A DNA stretch of 64,000 nucleotides from the NCBI RefSeq assembly GCF_025770765.1, contig NZ_JANZKY010000022.1, positions 1-64,000 of the forward strand, given 5' to 3'. The stretch is from Propionivibrio soli. GTDB lineage: Bacteria; Pseudomonadota; Gammaproteobacteria; Burkholderiales; Rhodocyclaceae. Both the position numbers and the translations under genes were made by a program. A model generated the notes under the pieces. It was not told the DNA's origin. It ran no database searches and was given only the letters and a program-made list of their open reading frames with translations. Below, piece by piece: positions 44,311 to 53,779 of this stretch; within the stretch, counting starts at the first letter, position 1; every line of letters begins with the position of its first letter.

Positions 44311-45042
44311 CAACGGCGACAAGCTGGACGCCGGCGCATGGTGCATTGCGCGGATGAGCAAGGAGTGGCCAACACCCCCGCAGAATCCGAGCGAGAGAAT
44401 CATGAGGCCTTGACCGAGCGAAGGCACCGTTCCGGTCCAGAACGTCGGCAGGAAGAGCGACATCGTCACTGCGCCGATCAGAGCGATGTAAAACAATTGC
44501 CGCGCCGGCGGCTCGGTCGCCGTCAGCTTGCGCGTCAGGATGTTGTAGATCGCGTAGCACAGCGCGGAACAGAGTGCGAGCGCCACTCCGATGCCCTCCA
44601 TGACCCCGCCGGGGCGGGCGATGAACAGCACGCCGGCAAAACCACCGAGCGTCGCCAGCCACGTGCTGCGCCGCAGTTTTTCTCCGAGGATGGGGCTGGC
44701 CATCAGCGCCACCAGCAGGGGCGTGATGAACACGATTGCCGTCGTCTCGGCGAGCGGCAATGTGCGAAACGCGAAGAGGACGAAGACAGTCGTCAGCACC
44801 TGACTCAAGCCACGGGCAATCATCAGCAGCGGGTGCTCGGTACGGACGATACTCCAGCCTTCGCGGCGAGCCGTCGTGGTCAACATGAAGACGAGTTGCG
44901 AGGCATAACGCGCCCAGGCTAGAAGAGGGACGGCGAAGTAGACCGAAAGGTACTTAGCCGTCGCGTCGGAGACGGAAAAAATGAGCAGCGCGCCGATGAA
45001 GAGCAGCGAGCCGCGAAGGCGGTTTGGCGTAGGAGAAGTCAT
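44167..45042 (-). CDS. EamA/DMT-family permease
   Basis: The 291-residue protein has about ten membrane helices in two EamA repeats, with typical segments such as LLFIGALLIFSVSDATAKYL, the loop FRTLPLAETTAIVFITPLLVAL and PLLYIQLIWSTALGWAVFGHLPD. DMT permeases export amino acids, nucleosides or other metabolites; the substrate is unknown. The 3' end overlaps 144 bases of the hydrolase reading frame on the other strand. No strong ribosome site precedes the ATG at 45042. Confidence 0.88.
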   Translation of the reverse strand: MTSPTPNRLRGSLLFIGALLIFSVSDATAKYLSVYFAVPLLAWARYASQLVFMLTTTARREGWSIVRTEHPLLMIARGLSQVLTTVFVLFAFRTLPLAETTAIVFITPLLVALMASPILGEKLRRSTWLATLGGFAGVLFIARPGGVMEGIGVALALCSALCYAIYNILTRKLTATEPPARQLFYIALIGAVTMSLFLPTFWTGTVPSLGQGLMILSLGFCGGVGHSLLIRAMHHAPASSLSPLLYIQLIWSTALGWAVFGHLPDAWSVLGMAIIGVSGLILVLPRRLLAL

Positions 45043-45146
45043 TCGGGAAAGGCGCCGGCTCGCCGCTGATCGGCAGGTGGGCGGTCGTGCAACGGAGGCA
45101 TCCGCTCGATGTTGGACACTGTGCGCGTGATGTTTTCAGTTGGCCG

Positions 45147-45162
45147 GGGTTGCTTGCAACCC
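45147..45162. promoter_or_regulatory. Inverted repeat GGGTTGC-TT-GCAACCC
   Basis: Perfect 7-bp arms around two bases, about 105 bp upstream of the EamA gene on the minus strand. The short centre suits a protein operator better than a hairpin. Confidence 0.4.
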
Positions 45163-45340
45163 GCAAGAAAAGAACGATGGCCGAAGAAAACGCGCACAGA
45201 AAAACCGGGAAGTAATTGAACTAAACGGAGCAGCCAGGGTGCAGTAAGCGCGGCGGAAATTCGGCGCGCGCTTGTTCTTTGAACCAAGACCAAGGCTTAG
45301 CGAGCGTATCACACGCGGTGCCGACCACAAAGGCAGGGTG

Positions 45341-45357
45341 GCGGATTGTCGATCCGC
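45341..45357. promoter_or_regulatory. Inverted repeat GCGGAT-TGTCG-ATCCGC
   Basis: Six-bp arms with a 5-base centre in the region before the nor operon. A nearby perfect palindrome TGACCGGTCA lies at 45387-45396. Function is unknown; either could be a regulator site. Confidence 0.35.
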
Positions 45358-45649
45358 AGAAGGAAAAGGTGCTGTGCGGCTCAAGTTGACCGGTCACCGG
45401 TGCGGGTATTGGATTGCACCCAGGTGTCGGGAGCCGCCCGCCAGGGAACCTCGCCGGCGCATCATCACCCCAGCTTTTTGCCGTTTTCTTCTGCAATATT
45501 TGCCGAACACCTTGCATTGGGGTAGCAGGTAAGACGACATCGTGCGCAGATTCGCCTCTTTGTGCAGACCGGGGCAGGTGATCGGCGGCATAGCCGGGCA
45601 TGGGGGTTGCCGCCGCTGCCGCAACAACAACGGCAAAGCGGAGGTGGCG

Positions 45650-45775
45650 ATGGAGGCAGAGTCGCTTTACGGACTTCTCAGAATCGTCAGTATCGCGGTT
45701 CTGCTCATCATGATCGTCGCCGCGTGCTACTCCGGGTATATGGCGATCATGCACTGGACCGGCATCGGCGTCTGA
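45650..45775 (+). CDS. 41-residue single-helix membrane peptide upstream of norC
   Basis: The ATG at 45650 follows a near-perfect GGAGG with 5-base spacing. The 41-residue product has one hydrophobic helix (VSIAVLLIMIVAACYSGYMAIM) with a short charged N-terminus and a GIGV end. It stops 13 bp before norC, so it is almost certainly in the nor operon. It may be an accessory subunit or assembly peptide of nitric oxide reductase, like small subunits known for other haem-copper oxidases. I do not recognise a named family. Confidence 0.65.
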   Translation: MEAESLYGLLRIVSIAVLLIMIVAACYSGYMAIMHWTGIGV

Positions 45776-45788
45776 GTCGGGGGCGAAA

Positions 45789-46652
45789 ATGAACAAACGC
45801 CAAAGTCGCCTCTTCGCGGTCGTCTCCACCGCATTGGCCGCCGTCGCCTTTCTCGGAATGACGGTTGACAGCCACCGGCAGTTCGACGCTCTCACCAACG
45901 CCAAGAACATTACCCCGGCCGTCGCCCACGGCAAGGACGTCTGGCACAAATACAACTGCGTCAATTGCCATACGCTGTTCGGCGAGGGCGCTTATTACGC
46001 GCCCGATTTGACCAAGATCGCGCAGCATCGAGGCGAAGCCTATCTTCACGCCTACATGCAGGACCCGTCGAAGTTCTACGACGAGACGCGTCACCGCCGT
46101 TTGATGCCCAAGCAGAATCTGGCGGAAAACGAGATCACCGACCTCATCGCCTTCCTCGACTGGGTTTCCAAAGTGGATAACCAGGGATGGCCGCCCCGGC
46201 CGATTCTGGTGACAGGCGCGTCGATCCCCGGCACCGATCTCACCACCGAACAGCAGGCGACCAAGGCCGAGCAGGGCGGCAGCCAACCTCCCGGCGCTCG
46301 GCCGGTCGGCAGCGGCCAGGACCCCATCGCCCTCGGCCAGTCGCTGTTCCGTTCGGTGGCGCCGGCGTGCGCGGCCTGCCATTCGGTGGCGCCGGGCGTG
46401 AACATGGCCGGGCCCTCGCTCGCCGGCGTCGCGACGCGGGCGCAACAGCACATCGGAACGCCGGACTACAAGGGCCAAGCGAAAGACGCCGCGGGCTATA
46501 TCCGCGAGTCCATCGAACATCCCAGCGCGTACGTGGTCCCGGGCGCGATGTACTCGGCCAACGGGCAATCGTTCATGCCCGCGACGTACGCCAAGGAGCT
46601 CAATTCGGAGCAGATCGACCAGCTTGTGGCTTATCTGGCGACCTTGAAGTAG
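45789..46652 (+). CDS. norC: Nitric oxide reductase NorC fused to a second cytochrome c domain
   Basis: The 287-residue protein has an N-terminal membrane helix (about 7-25) and a NorC domain with haem site C57-V-N-C60-H61, TLFGEGAYYAPDL and axial Met106 (RLMPKQ). After a Gly/Pro linker it has a second class I cytochrome c domain with C194-A-A-C197-H198 and probable Met263 (SFMPATY). Ordinary NorC is about 150 residues with one haem. The second haem would extend the electron path into NorB. It sits 13 bp after the small membrane peptide and 53 bp before norB. Confidence 0.92.
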   Translation: MNKRQSRLFAVVSTALAAVAFLGMTVDSHRQFDALTNAKNITPAVAHGKDVWHKYNCVNCHTLFGEGAYYAPDLTKIAQHRGEAYLHAYMQDPSKFYDETRHRRLMPKQNLAENEITDLIAFLDWVSKVDNQGWPPRPILVTGASIPGTDLTTEQQATKAEQGGSQPPGARPVGSGQDPIALGQSLFRSVAPACAACHSVAPGVNMAGPSLAGVATRAQQHIGTPDYKGQAKDAAGYIRESIEHPSAYVVPGAMYSANGQSFMPATYAKELNSEQIDQLVAYLATLK

Positions 46653-46705
46653 GCGGATGACGTTCCCGTACGAACCAACATGAAAGCAAAGGGAGGAGGG
46701 CATCC

Positions 46706-48103
46706 ATGAGATACCGATCGCAGCAAGTCGCTTACTGGTACTTTGCCGTCGCTATGCTGCTCTTCGGCCTGCAGATCGTCTTCGGCCTGCTCTCGGCCAC
46801 CAAGTACCTCGGGCCGGACCCCTTGCTGTACGTGCTGCCCTTCGATGTTACCAAGGTCATCCACACGAATTTGCTCGTCGTCTGGGTGCTCACCGGCTTC
46901 ATGGGCGCCACCTACTGGATGGTGCCCGACGAATCACGCACCGAGTTGTATAGCGTGCGCCTTGCGTACTGGCAGCTTGCCCTGTGGGCCGTGATGGGCG
47001 TGGCGACGATCATCGGCTACTTATTCCGGTACGGCACCGGCAACAAGCTGCTCGAGCAGCCGCTGCCGTCGAAGCTCACCGTCGTTGTCGTGATGTTGAT
47101 GTTCCTCTACAACGTCGGCATGACGATCCGTAAGGCCGGTCGCTTTACCACCAGCGAAGGCGTGTTGCTGATCGGGCTCGGCATGGCGGCAGTGCTTTAC
47201 CTGCCGGCGCTGCTGGAGTTCGAAAACTATACGGTGGCGATCTTCTATCGCTGGTGGACGATTCACCTGTGGGTTGAGGGCGTGTGGGAAATGATTCAGG
47301 GCGGCTTCCTCGCCTACCTGCTGATCCGCCTCTCAGGCGCGGATCGGGAAGTGATGGAGAAGTGGCTGTACGTGATCGTCGGCCTCGTCTTCATCGCCGG
47401 CATCCTGGGCACCGCGCACCATTATTACTGGGTAGGCGTGCCGCACTATTGGCTGCCTATCGGCGGCTTCTTCAGCGCGCTCGAACCCGTGGCGCTGATC
47501 GGCATGGCGATGTATGCGTACGGCGCGATCCGCCGCACGGGGCTGGCGCACCCGAACACGCTGGCGTTGCACTGGACGATCGGCAGTGCCGTGTTCACGC
47601 TTTTCGGGGCTGGCGTACTTGGCCTCGCGCACACCTGGCCGTCGGTGAACAAATGGACGCACGGCACGCTCATCACCGCGATGCACGGCCATGCGGCGTT
47701 CTTCGGCGCCTACGCGATGATCGTCATGGCGATGATCACTTACGCCTTGCCCGCGATGACGCCCGACCGCCGCGAAGAAGGTTCCAGCCTGGGTTATTGG
47801 GCGTTCTGGCTACAGATCGGCGGCATGTTCGGGATGACGCTATCGTTCGCCACGGCGGGCATCGGGCAGGTTTACCTTGAACGTATTCTTGGGCTCGGCT
47901 ATCTCGATACGCAGCTCAAGATCCAGGTGCACTTTCTGATGCTGCTCGCCACCGGCGGGATCTTTGCGTTGGGCGTCGGCGCTTTCATCTGGGATTTCTT
48001 CCGTTATCGGCCACGCTTTGAGGTGATCGAGGAGTCCGCCGTGCGTGCCGGGGCTCCGGCGGGCGCCGCGCTCACCGGCGCCTCGCGCATACGGGCCGTG
48101 TAA
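46706..48103 (+). CDS. norB: Nitric oxide reductase catalytic subunit NorB
   Basis: The 465-residue protein has about twelve membrane helices with haem and Fe-B ligands visible: His53 (VIHTNLLVVW), the HLWVEGVWE motif near 206, the AHHYYW pair near 258 and HTWPSVNKWTHGTL to MHGHAAF near 310-330. It reduces NO to N2O in the inner membrane with electrons from NorC. Absence of an N-terminal quinol-oxidising extension fits the cytochrome c-dependent (cNor) type. GGGAGG lies upstream of the ATG. Confidence 0.96.
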   Translation: MRYRSQQVAYWYFAVAMLLFGLQIVFGLLSATKYLGPDPLLYVLPFDVTKVIHTNLLVVWVLTGFMGATYWMVPDESRTELYSVRLAYWQLALWAVMGVATIIGYLFRYGTGNKLLEQPLPSKLTVVVVMLMFLYNVGMTIRKAGRFTTSEGVLLIGLGMAAVLYLPALLEFENYTVAIFYRWWTIHLWVEGVWEMIQGGFLAYLLIRLSGADREVMEKWLYVIVGLVFIAGILGTAHHYYWVGVPHYWLPIGGFFSALEPVALIGMAMYAYGAIRRTGLAHPNTLALHWTIGSAVFTLFGAGVLGLAHTWPSVNKWTHGTLITAMHGHAAFFGAYAMIVMAMITYALPAMTPDRREEGSSLGYWAFWLQIGGMFGMTLSFATAGIGQVYLERILGLGYLDTQLKIQVHFLMLLATGGIFALGVGAFIWDFFRYRPRFEVIEESAVRAGAPAGAALTGASRIRAV

Positions 48104-48106
48104 CGC

Positions 48107-48916
48107 GTGGATCGGATCGGAAACGAAGAGCTTGGCGACGGCAGCCCGCCGTTCTATCTCGCGGTCGGCAATGAGGTCGAGTTGTTCGAGCAATGCGCGG
48201 CGCGCCAACTCGCCGTCATGCTCAAGGGGCCGACCGGTTGCGGCAAGACGCGTTTCGTCGAATACATGGCGTGGCGGCTCGGGCGTCCGCTAATCAGCAT
48301 CGCCTGCCACGACGATCTGTCGGCCAGCGACCTCGTCGGCCGCTACCTGATCCATCATGACAGCACGATGTGGCACGACGGGCCGCTCACGCGCGCCGTG
48401 CGCGAAGGCGCCATCTGCTACCTCGACGAAGTGGTCGAGGCCCGCTCGGACACGATCGTCGTCCTGCACGCGCTCACCGATCACCGCCGTCTGCTGCCGA
48501 TCGACAAAACGGGCGAGACGCTGCATGCCGCGCCGTCGTTCATGCTCGTCATCTCCTACAACCCCGGCTACCAGCACATGCTCAAGGATCTCAAGCCAAG
48601 TACCCGGCAACGGTTCGTCGCCTTCGAATTCGATCTTCCGGCCCCCGGCATCGAGACGCGCATCGTGCAGCGCGAAGGCGGCGTGTCGGAAGCCGACGCC
48701 GTGGCGCTGGTGACGCTCGCCCAGCGCCTGCGCGCGCTGCACGAAAAGGGCTTGGCCGAAGTGCCGAGTACGCGGCTGCTCGTCGCCGCCGCACGCTTAG
48801 CGGCGGCCGGGATCGATTTGCGAACGGCATGCATGGCGGCGATCGTGGCACCGCTCTCTGACGACGCCACGCTCGTTGACGCGATGCGCGATCTCGTCGA
48901 CGCAACGTTCGTTTGA
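48107..48916 (+). CDS. norQ: MoxR-type AAA+ ATPase NorQ
   Basis: The 269-residue AAA+ protein has Walker [11 protein letters not shown] near residue 43, Walker B-like [10 protein letters not shown] near 106 and sensor [11 protein letters not shown] near 146. CbbQ/NirQ/NorQ ATPases work with a VWA partner to activate or insert metal into their oxidoreductase. It starts at GTG 48107, 3 bases after the norB stop, and is followed 4 bases later by norD, so the two act together on NorCB. Confidence 0.93.
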   Translation: MDRIGNEELGDGSPPFYLAVGNEVELFEQCAARQLAVMLKGPTGCGKTRFVEYMAWRLGRPLISIACHDDLSASDLVGRYLIHHDSTMWHDGPLTRAVREGAICYLDEVVEARSDTIVVLHALTDHRRLLPIDKTGETLHAAPSFMLVISYNPGYQHMLKDLKPSTRQRFVAFEFDLPAPGIETRIVQREGGVSEADAVALVTLAQRLRALHEKGLAEVPSTRLLVAAARLAAAGIDLRTACMAAIVAPLSDDATLVDAMRDLVDATFV

Positions 48917-48920
48917 CGGC

Positions 48921-50897
48921 ATGGCGGAAGGCGAAGACCTCATCGTCGACGCCGCACGGCACGTCACGGCGTACGGGCAAGCCCTCTGGCAACGGCACCG
49001 CAAGGCGCCGCGCGACGGTGCACCGCGCCTCGCCGATCTCGCCGCTCGGCTCGCGTTTCTGCTGACCGCCGTGCATGGCGGCCATTGGTCGTTGCGCGCG
49101 GCACCTCCTGCTCTTCCCCCGACCCTGCTGACACGGGTTTTCCGTGGCAAGGAACGCCCCTGGCCAGACCTCGCGCTGCCATCTTGTGCAGGGAGAACCG
49201 TTTGGCTGCCGAGCGAGCTGAAGGGTGTGGCGGTTGATCGTGCGCCGGCGCTGTTTCGCGCCATGGCGTTGCAGCAAGGCCTGCGCGCCGTGCGGCGGGA
49301 AGAGATGGGGCGGCAAGGGCCACTCGATCCGCTGGCCTGCGAATTTCTGCTTGTCCTCGAGGCTGAGGCGGCGGATGCGGCGCTGGGACGTGCCCTGCCG
49401 GGTTTGGCCGACGACCTGCGCCGGCTGCGCGAAGAAGCGCGGCGCCGGCGCCCGCCGCTGGAGCGCTTCCCGCCGCACCGGCGGGCGCTCGAACAGTGGT
49501 ATCTCGCACGCAGCGAGGCGTGGACCGGCATGCTCGACGCCGCTTCGCTGGAAGCCGCAGCACAGGAGCTGGCGGCCGCATGGCCACATCCCGCTAGCAC
49601 GTTGTTCAAGGATTGGTGGACGGGTGATTGGCCGCGCGAGGAAGGAACGTCGGCGGCCATGGGTGGCGGGGAAACGCCGCTCGACGATGTTCCCGTCCGC
49701 AGCGCGCGCCTGGACCGGCGACCGCGTGTGCGGCAGCGCCGAGAGGGCGAAGACGACGATGCCGCCCCCGGCGCGTTCATGGTGCAAACTGCGCAGCCGC
49801 ATGAACATGCCGAAGACCCGATGGGTGTTCAGCGGCCCGCGGACCGTGACGCCGATAGCGCGGCGGAAGCGTATGCCGATTCCGTCTCCGAGCTGAACGA
49901 AGCGCGCCTCGTGCGTACGTCGCAGCGCGCGCATGAGGTGCTGCTTTCCGACGACCCTCCGCAAACGAAAACCGTGTTGGAGACGGTAAAGGTGTCGGCC
50001 AGCGGAGGCGGCGTGCGCTATCCGGAGTGGGACTACCGCCGACAATCGTATAGCGAGCCCGGCACCACGGTGTTTGAAACCACTGCCATGCCGGGGGCGC
50101 GGTCGTGGGTCGAGCGCACGCTTGCCGAACAGCGGTCGATGCTTGGCCAGATCCGGCGGCAGTTCGAACGCTTGCGTGTGCGGCGCGTCGCCCGTTACCG
50201 CCAGTACGAGGGTGACGAGATCGACATCGATGCGTGCATCGAAGCACGTGCCGACCTGCGCGGCGGCGCCGCTCTTTCGCAACGCTTGTATCGGCAGAGT
50301 CGTCCGGCTCGGCGCGATACCGCGATCGTCGTTCTCGTGGACGTCAGTGGCTCGACCGACGGCTGGGTATCCGGGCAGCGGCGCATCATCGACGTGGAGC
50401 GCGAAGCGCTATTGCCGCTGTCGATCGCCCTCGACAGTCTTGGCGAGCCGCACGCGATCCTCGCGTTTTCCGGAGAGGGCGCGCATGGCGTTTCTGTTCG
50501 GCGCGTCAAAGGCTTCGACGAACATCATGGTGATGAGGTTGCCTTGCGTATCGCCGGCCTCGAGCCAGAGCGCTACACGCGTGCGGGCGCCGCACTGCGT
50601 CACGCCTGCGCTCTGCTTGCCGAGCGCCGGGCGCGGCATCGCTTGCTGCTCCTGCTTTCCGACGGCAAACCGAACGACAACGATCAATACGAAGGGCGCT
50701 ATGGACTGGAAGACACGCGGCAGGCGGTGCTGGAAGGCCGGCAGCGCGGGCTGTCGATTTTCTGCCTGACGGTCGATCGGCAGGCGGCCGCTTACGTGCC
50801 GTACGTCTTCGGCAAAGGCCATCACGCTTTGCTGTCGCATCCGGAGCGATTGCCGACCGTGTTGCCGGAGTGGTTGAAGCGTTTGCTGGCCACCTGA
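48921..50897 (+). CDS. norD: NorD, VWA-domain activation protein
   Basis: The 658-residue protein has a poorly conserved Arg- and Ala-rich N-terminal part and a C-terminal VWA domain (from about 465) with the MIDAS motif VDVSGSTDG, plus LLLSDGKPND and LSIFCLTVD further on. It is the partner of NorQ in maturing nitric oxide reductase. I chose the ATG at 48921, 4 bases after the norQ stop. It closes the nor operon; no norE or norF follows. Confidence 0.92.
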   Translation: MAEGEDLIVDAARHVTAYGQALWQRHRKAPRDGAPRLADLAARLAFLLTAVHGGHWSLRAAPPALPPTLLTRVFRGKERPWPDLALPSCAGRTVWLPSELKGVAVDRAPALFRAMALQQGLRAVRREEMGRQGPLDPLACEFLLVLEAEAADAALGRALPGLADDLRRLREEARRRRPPLERFPPHRRALEQWYLARSEAWTGMLDAASLEAAAQELAAAWPHPASTLFKDWWTGDWPREEGTSAAMGGGETPLDDVPVRSARLDRRPRVRQRREGEDDDAAPGAFMVQTAQPHEHAEDPMGVQRPADRDADSAAEAYADSVSELNEARLVRTSQRAHEVLLSDDPPQTKTVLETVKVSASGGGVRYPEWDYRRQSYSEPGTTVFETTAMPGARSWVERTLAEQRSMLGQIRRQFERLRVRRVARYRQYEGDEIDIDACIEARADLRGGAALSQRLYRQSRPARRDTAIVVLVDVSGSTDGWVSGQRRIIDVEREALLPLSIALDSLGEPHAILAFSGEGAHGVSVRRVKGFDEHHGDEVALRIAGLEPERYTRAGAALRHACALLAERRARHRLLLLLSDGKPNDNDQYEGRYGLEDTRQAVLEGRQRGLSIFCLTVDRQAAAYVPYVFGKGHHALLSHPERLPTVLPEWLKRLLAT

Positions 50898-50940
50898 CCA
50901 ATTCCAATCGCTCGTCTCAAAGCAAGGCGCCACGGGGTTT

Positions 50941-50955
50941 GTGTCGGAGTGACAC
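50941..50955. repeat. Short inverted repeat after norD
   Basis: GTGTC-GGAGT-GACAC, 43 bases after the norD stop, with a run of six T residues starting 13 bases later. It may be part of a weak terminator. Confidence 0.3.
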
Positions 50956-50975
50956 CGTTCTGAATTAGTTTTTTG

Positions 50976-50995
50976 CCCATACGAAAACGTATGGG
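50976..50995 (+). promoter_or_regulatory. 20-bp palindrome before receptor 4
   Basis: CCCATACG and CGTATGGG with an AAAA centre, 62 bp upstream of the receptor 4 start. TTGCCC (50973-50978) and GATGAT (50995-51000), 16 bp apart, could be weak -35 and -10 boxes, which would place the palindrome within the promoter as an operator. A hairpin role is also possible. Confidence 0.45.
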
Positions 50996-51056
50996 ATGAT
51001 CCTGCGGCCGAAGGCGCTTGGCGCCACAAACAAAAAACAGTGCGAGGGAAGACGTT

Positions 51057-52676
51057 ATGAGAAGAACGATCACGGCCCGCCTGTCGGCGATGGTCATTGT
51101 CAGCATCGTGGCATTGCTCGGTGTCGGCGCGATCGGCAGCTGGACGACGCGAACGGCGCAAGGTACGGCGTCTTCGCTGATCGAGGAAACGATGCCGCGC
51201 AACGCGATGCTCGGCGAAATCCAATCCACCTTTCTCGTGCTCGAGGTCGAAGCGTCGGGCCATATTGCAACCAAGGAACCGACGATCAAGGATTCCGCGC
51301 AACAGAACGTCGACGCGGCCTACAAGAAGCTCGAGGTGCAATTCACGGAGTTCGCCAAGCTGGTCGACGATGAGGAAGGCAAGAAGATGCTGGCCACCGA
51401 GCAGTCGCTGCTCAAGTCGTATATGCCGGTAGCGCAGCAGATGATGGAAGCCTCGCGCGCTTATGACGTTGACGCGGCGACGCTGCTCATGTTCGGCAAA
51501 CTGCGGCCGATCAGCCAGCAACTCAAGAAAGTGATGCTCGACCACACGGAGCACAACCGGCGGCAGGCCGACGCGGTGCGCGCGCAATCCGAGCGGCAGG
51601 CGAGCGTCGGCAATCTCGTCTCGTGGATCGGGATGGCCATCGCCGGGACGGTAGTCGTTTTCATCGGGCTGTTTACTGTCCGTGGCATTGGGGGCGCGGT
51701 TCGCGGCATGCAGGAAACCGTGGCGCGCATCGGCCGCGATCTCGACTTCACGGCGCGTGTGCCGGTCCTTTCGCACGACGAGCTGGGCGACATGGCCGAT
51801 TCGCTCAATCGGCTGCTCGAACAATTGCAGAACAACCTGACGCAACTACGCAACGTCGCGGTGGCCGTTGCCACGGCGTCTACCGAGATGGCCGACGGTG
51901 CCACGCGCAGTGCCGCGAACTCGCAGAACCAAAGCGAAGCCGCGACAGGAATGGCGGCGGCGATGCAGGAGCTTTCGGTGAGCATCGCCCACGTCGGCGA
52001 CCAGGCGACCCAGTCGCACGCCTCGACGTCGGAGGCGAGTGCGCTCGCCACGTCCGGGTCGGCCGTGATTACGCAGGCGGTTGAGGACATCAACGAAATC
52101 GCCGGCGTTGTGACCAATGCGACGGAACTCGTTAACGAGCTGCAGATGCAAAGCACGACGATACGCTCGGTTGTGCAGACGATCCGCGAGATCGCCGACC
52201 AGACCAATCTGCTGGCGCTCAACGCGGCCATCGAGGCGGCGCGAGCGGGTGAACAGGGACGCGGCTTTGCGGTGGTTGCCGACGAAGTGCGCAAGCTCGC
52301 GGAACGCGCCGCTCGGTCGACCGAGGAGATCGCGGCGACGGTGGCCAAGATCCAGGGCAGCGCTCAGACCGTGGCAAGCAACATGGAGACGACCGTGAGC
52401 TGCGTCAAGAAAACCGTGAGCCACGCCGAGGGGGCGGGCGAAGCCATCGTCAGAATCGGCGAGAGCAGCCGGCGCACCGTCAGCTCCGTCGCCGAAATCA
52501 CCGACGCGATCAAGTCGCAAGGCGGCGCCAGCCAGAACGTGGCGCGGCTTATCGAGCAGATGGCGCAGATGGCCGACGCCGGGGCCGCGAGCGCGGCACG
52601 CGACGCGCAGACGGCACGCGAGCTCGATACGATGGCCAAGGACATTCACAAGGTGTTGGCCTCGTATCGGTTGTAG
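51057..52676 (+). CDS. Methyl-accepting chemotaxis protein with four-helix sensor (receptor 4)
   Basis: The 539-residue receptor has TM1 near 10-30, a helical periplasmic domain to about 190, TM2 near 200-220, HAMP, and a signalling domain with the tip [23 protein letters not shown]. It differs from receptors 1-3: the C-terminus stops at KVLASYRL without the aromatic tail and the sequence is of a different subfamily. GAGGGA lies upstream of the ATG at 51057. It stands alone behind the palindrome. Confidence 0.92.
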   Translation: MRRTITARLSAMVIVSIVALLGVGAIGSWTTRTAQGTASSLIEETMPRNAMLGEIQSTFLVLEVEASGHIATKEPTIKDSAQQNVDAAYKKLEVQFTEFAKLVDDEEGKKMLATEQSLLKSYMPVAQQMMEASRAYDVDAATLLMFGKLRPISQQLKKVMLDHTEHNRRQADAVRAQSERQASVGNLVSWIGMAIAGTVVVFIGLFTVRGIGGAVRGMQETVARIGRDLDFTARVPVLSHDELGDMADSLNRLLEQLQNNLTQLRNVAVAVATASTEMADGATRSAANSQNQSEAATGMAAAMQELSVSIAHVGDQATQSHASTSEASALATSGSAVITQAVEDINEIAGVVTNATELVNELQMQSTTIRSVVQTIREIADQTNLLALNAAIEAARAGEQGRGFAVVADEVRKLAERAARSTEEIAATVAKIQGSAQTVASNMETTVSCVKKTVSHAEGAGEAIVRIGESSRRTVSSVAEITDAIKSQGGASQNVARLIEQMAQMADAGAASAARDAQTARELDTMAKDIHKVLASYRL

Positions 52677-52969
52677 GCGGGTGTACGTGCCCGGGTCTGG
52701 GTGAGCCTGGGTTCGGGTGAATGGCGGGCCGCTCCGATGAATGCTTCGCCCGCGCGTTGCGGCACCTTCGGCACATTCGAGGCCAAGGTCCCGAATCCAT
52801 GAACGCCCGTCGCTTCGTCGCCGTTGCTCGCACCGAGACTCCGTTCGCTCTAACAATCGCAGCCCTTCCGGCGGCTTTCCGGGGAATCTCCGCGGGTGAT
52901 CTATAGTAGCGTCATACGCCTATGTTACATGGGACCGGCGAACACCCTCTGGGCAGAACACCTACGGCC
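52677..52969. other. Intergenic region before the binding-protein operon
   Basis: These 293 bases show no supported gene and no promoter I can assign. Confidence 0.4.
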
Positions 52970-53779
52970 ATGCGTTTTCACCAACTCGCGCTTGTCACGT
53001 TGTCGGTCCTTATCGCTAGCCCATCATCGTTGCGGGCAGAAACGTTGCGTATCACCAACGGCGAGTGGCCGCCGTTTACCTCGCAGAGCCTGCCTCAAGG
53101 CGGGCCGCTCTCGCGCGTCGTCGCGGATGCTTTCAAGCAGGTCGGAGTCACAGTCGAGTACGGGTATTTCCCATGGAAGCGCGCTTACGAATACGCCCGC
53201 AACGGCACTTGGGATGGCTCGGTGGGGTGGGCGAGGGATTCGGTACGCGTCGTTGAGTTCGTCATGAGCGACCCGGTGATCTATGCGGACAAAGTGCTTT
53301 TCTACCGCAAGGCCGTACCGATTGAGTGGTCCCGTGTTGAGGATCTGAAACGCTGGCGCCTGGGAGCGGCGGCCGGCTACTCGTACGGCGAAGAGTGGGA
53401 CACCGCCGTGCGCAGTGGCGTTTTGCAGGTGGAATCGGTGGCGCTCGACGAGCAGAACCTCCGCAAGTTGCTCGACAACCGCCTCGACGCGATTGCCATT
53501 GATCTGGAGGTTGGGCTCTATTTGCTACGCACCGCCTTCACACCGAGCCAGGCGGAGCAAATCACCTTCCATCCGCGCAGACTCAGCCGGTCGCTGATTT
53601 GTCTCACCCTGTCGCGGAAAAATCCGGCCAGCCAGACGCTCGTCGAGCGTTTCAACCAGGGCCTTGCTGCACTGCACGCAAGCGGTAGATTCGACCACTA
53701 CTTCACCGAATACCATTTGACGACCCCGGTCGTCGATCAGGCCATAGACACTGGCAAACGAGGAGGCCGAGTTCCGTAA
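52970..53779 (+). CDS. Periplasmic solute-binding protein, family 3
   Basis: The 269-residue precursor has a signal peptide ending near SLRAET (about residue 23), then a bilobal SBP family 3 fold: LRITNGEWPPFTSQSLPQGG at the start of the mature protein, GYFPWKRAYEYARNGTWDG and a C-terminal RFNQGLAALHASGRFDHYF. No ABC permease genes follow. Its stop overlaps the start of a sensor kinase gene, so it probably presents a ligand to that kinase instead of feeding a transporter. Confidence 0.85.
   Translation: MRFHQLALVTLSVLIASPSSLRAETLRITNGEWPPFTSQSLPQGGPLSRVVADAFKQVGVTVEYGYFPWKRAYEYARNGTWDGSVGWARDSVRVVEFVMSDPVIYADKVLFYRKAVPIEWSRVEDLKRWRLGAAAGYSYGEEWDTAVRSGVLQVESVALDEQNLRKLLDNRLDAIAIDLEVGLYLLRTAFTPSQAEQITFHPRRLSRSLICLTLSRKNPASQTLVERFNQGLAALHASGRFDHYFTEYHLTTPVVDQAIDTGKRGGRVP

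Larger units (their letters stand above)
45043..45649. other. Divergent intergenic region, EamA gene and nor operon
   Basis: These 607 bases hold two inverted repeats (listed separately) and must carry the nor promoter. I looked for an FNR/NNR-type TTGAT-N4-ATCAA box, a sigma-54 GG-N10-GC element and an NsrR-like site and found none that is convincing. Confidence 0.5.

Noticed and set aside
45300-45649. FNR/NNR, sigma-54 or NsrR site before the nor operon
   Set aside because: TTGGCCGGGGTTGCT near 45140 has GG and GC only 8 bases apart, not 10. No TTGAT-N4-ATCAA or NsrR-like palindrome was found.
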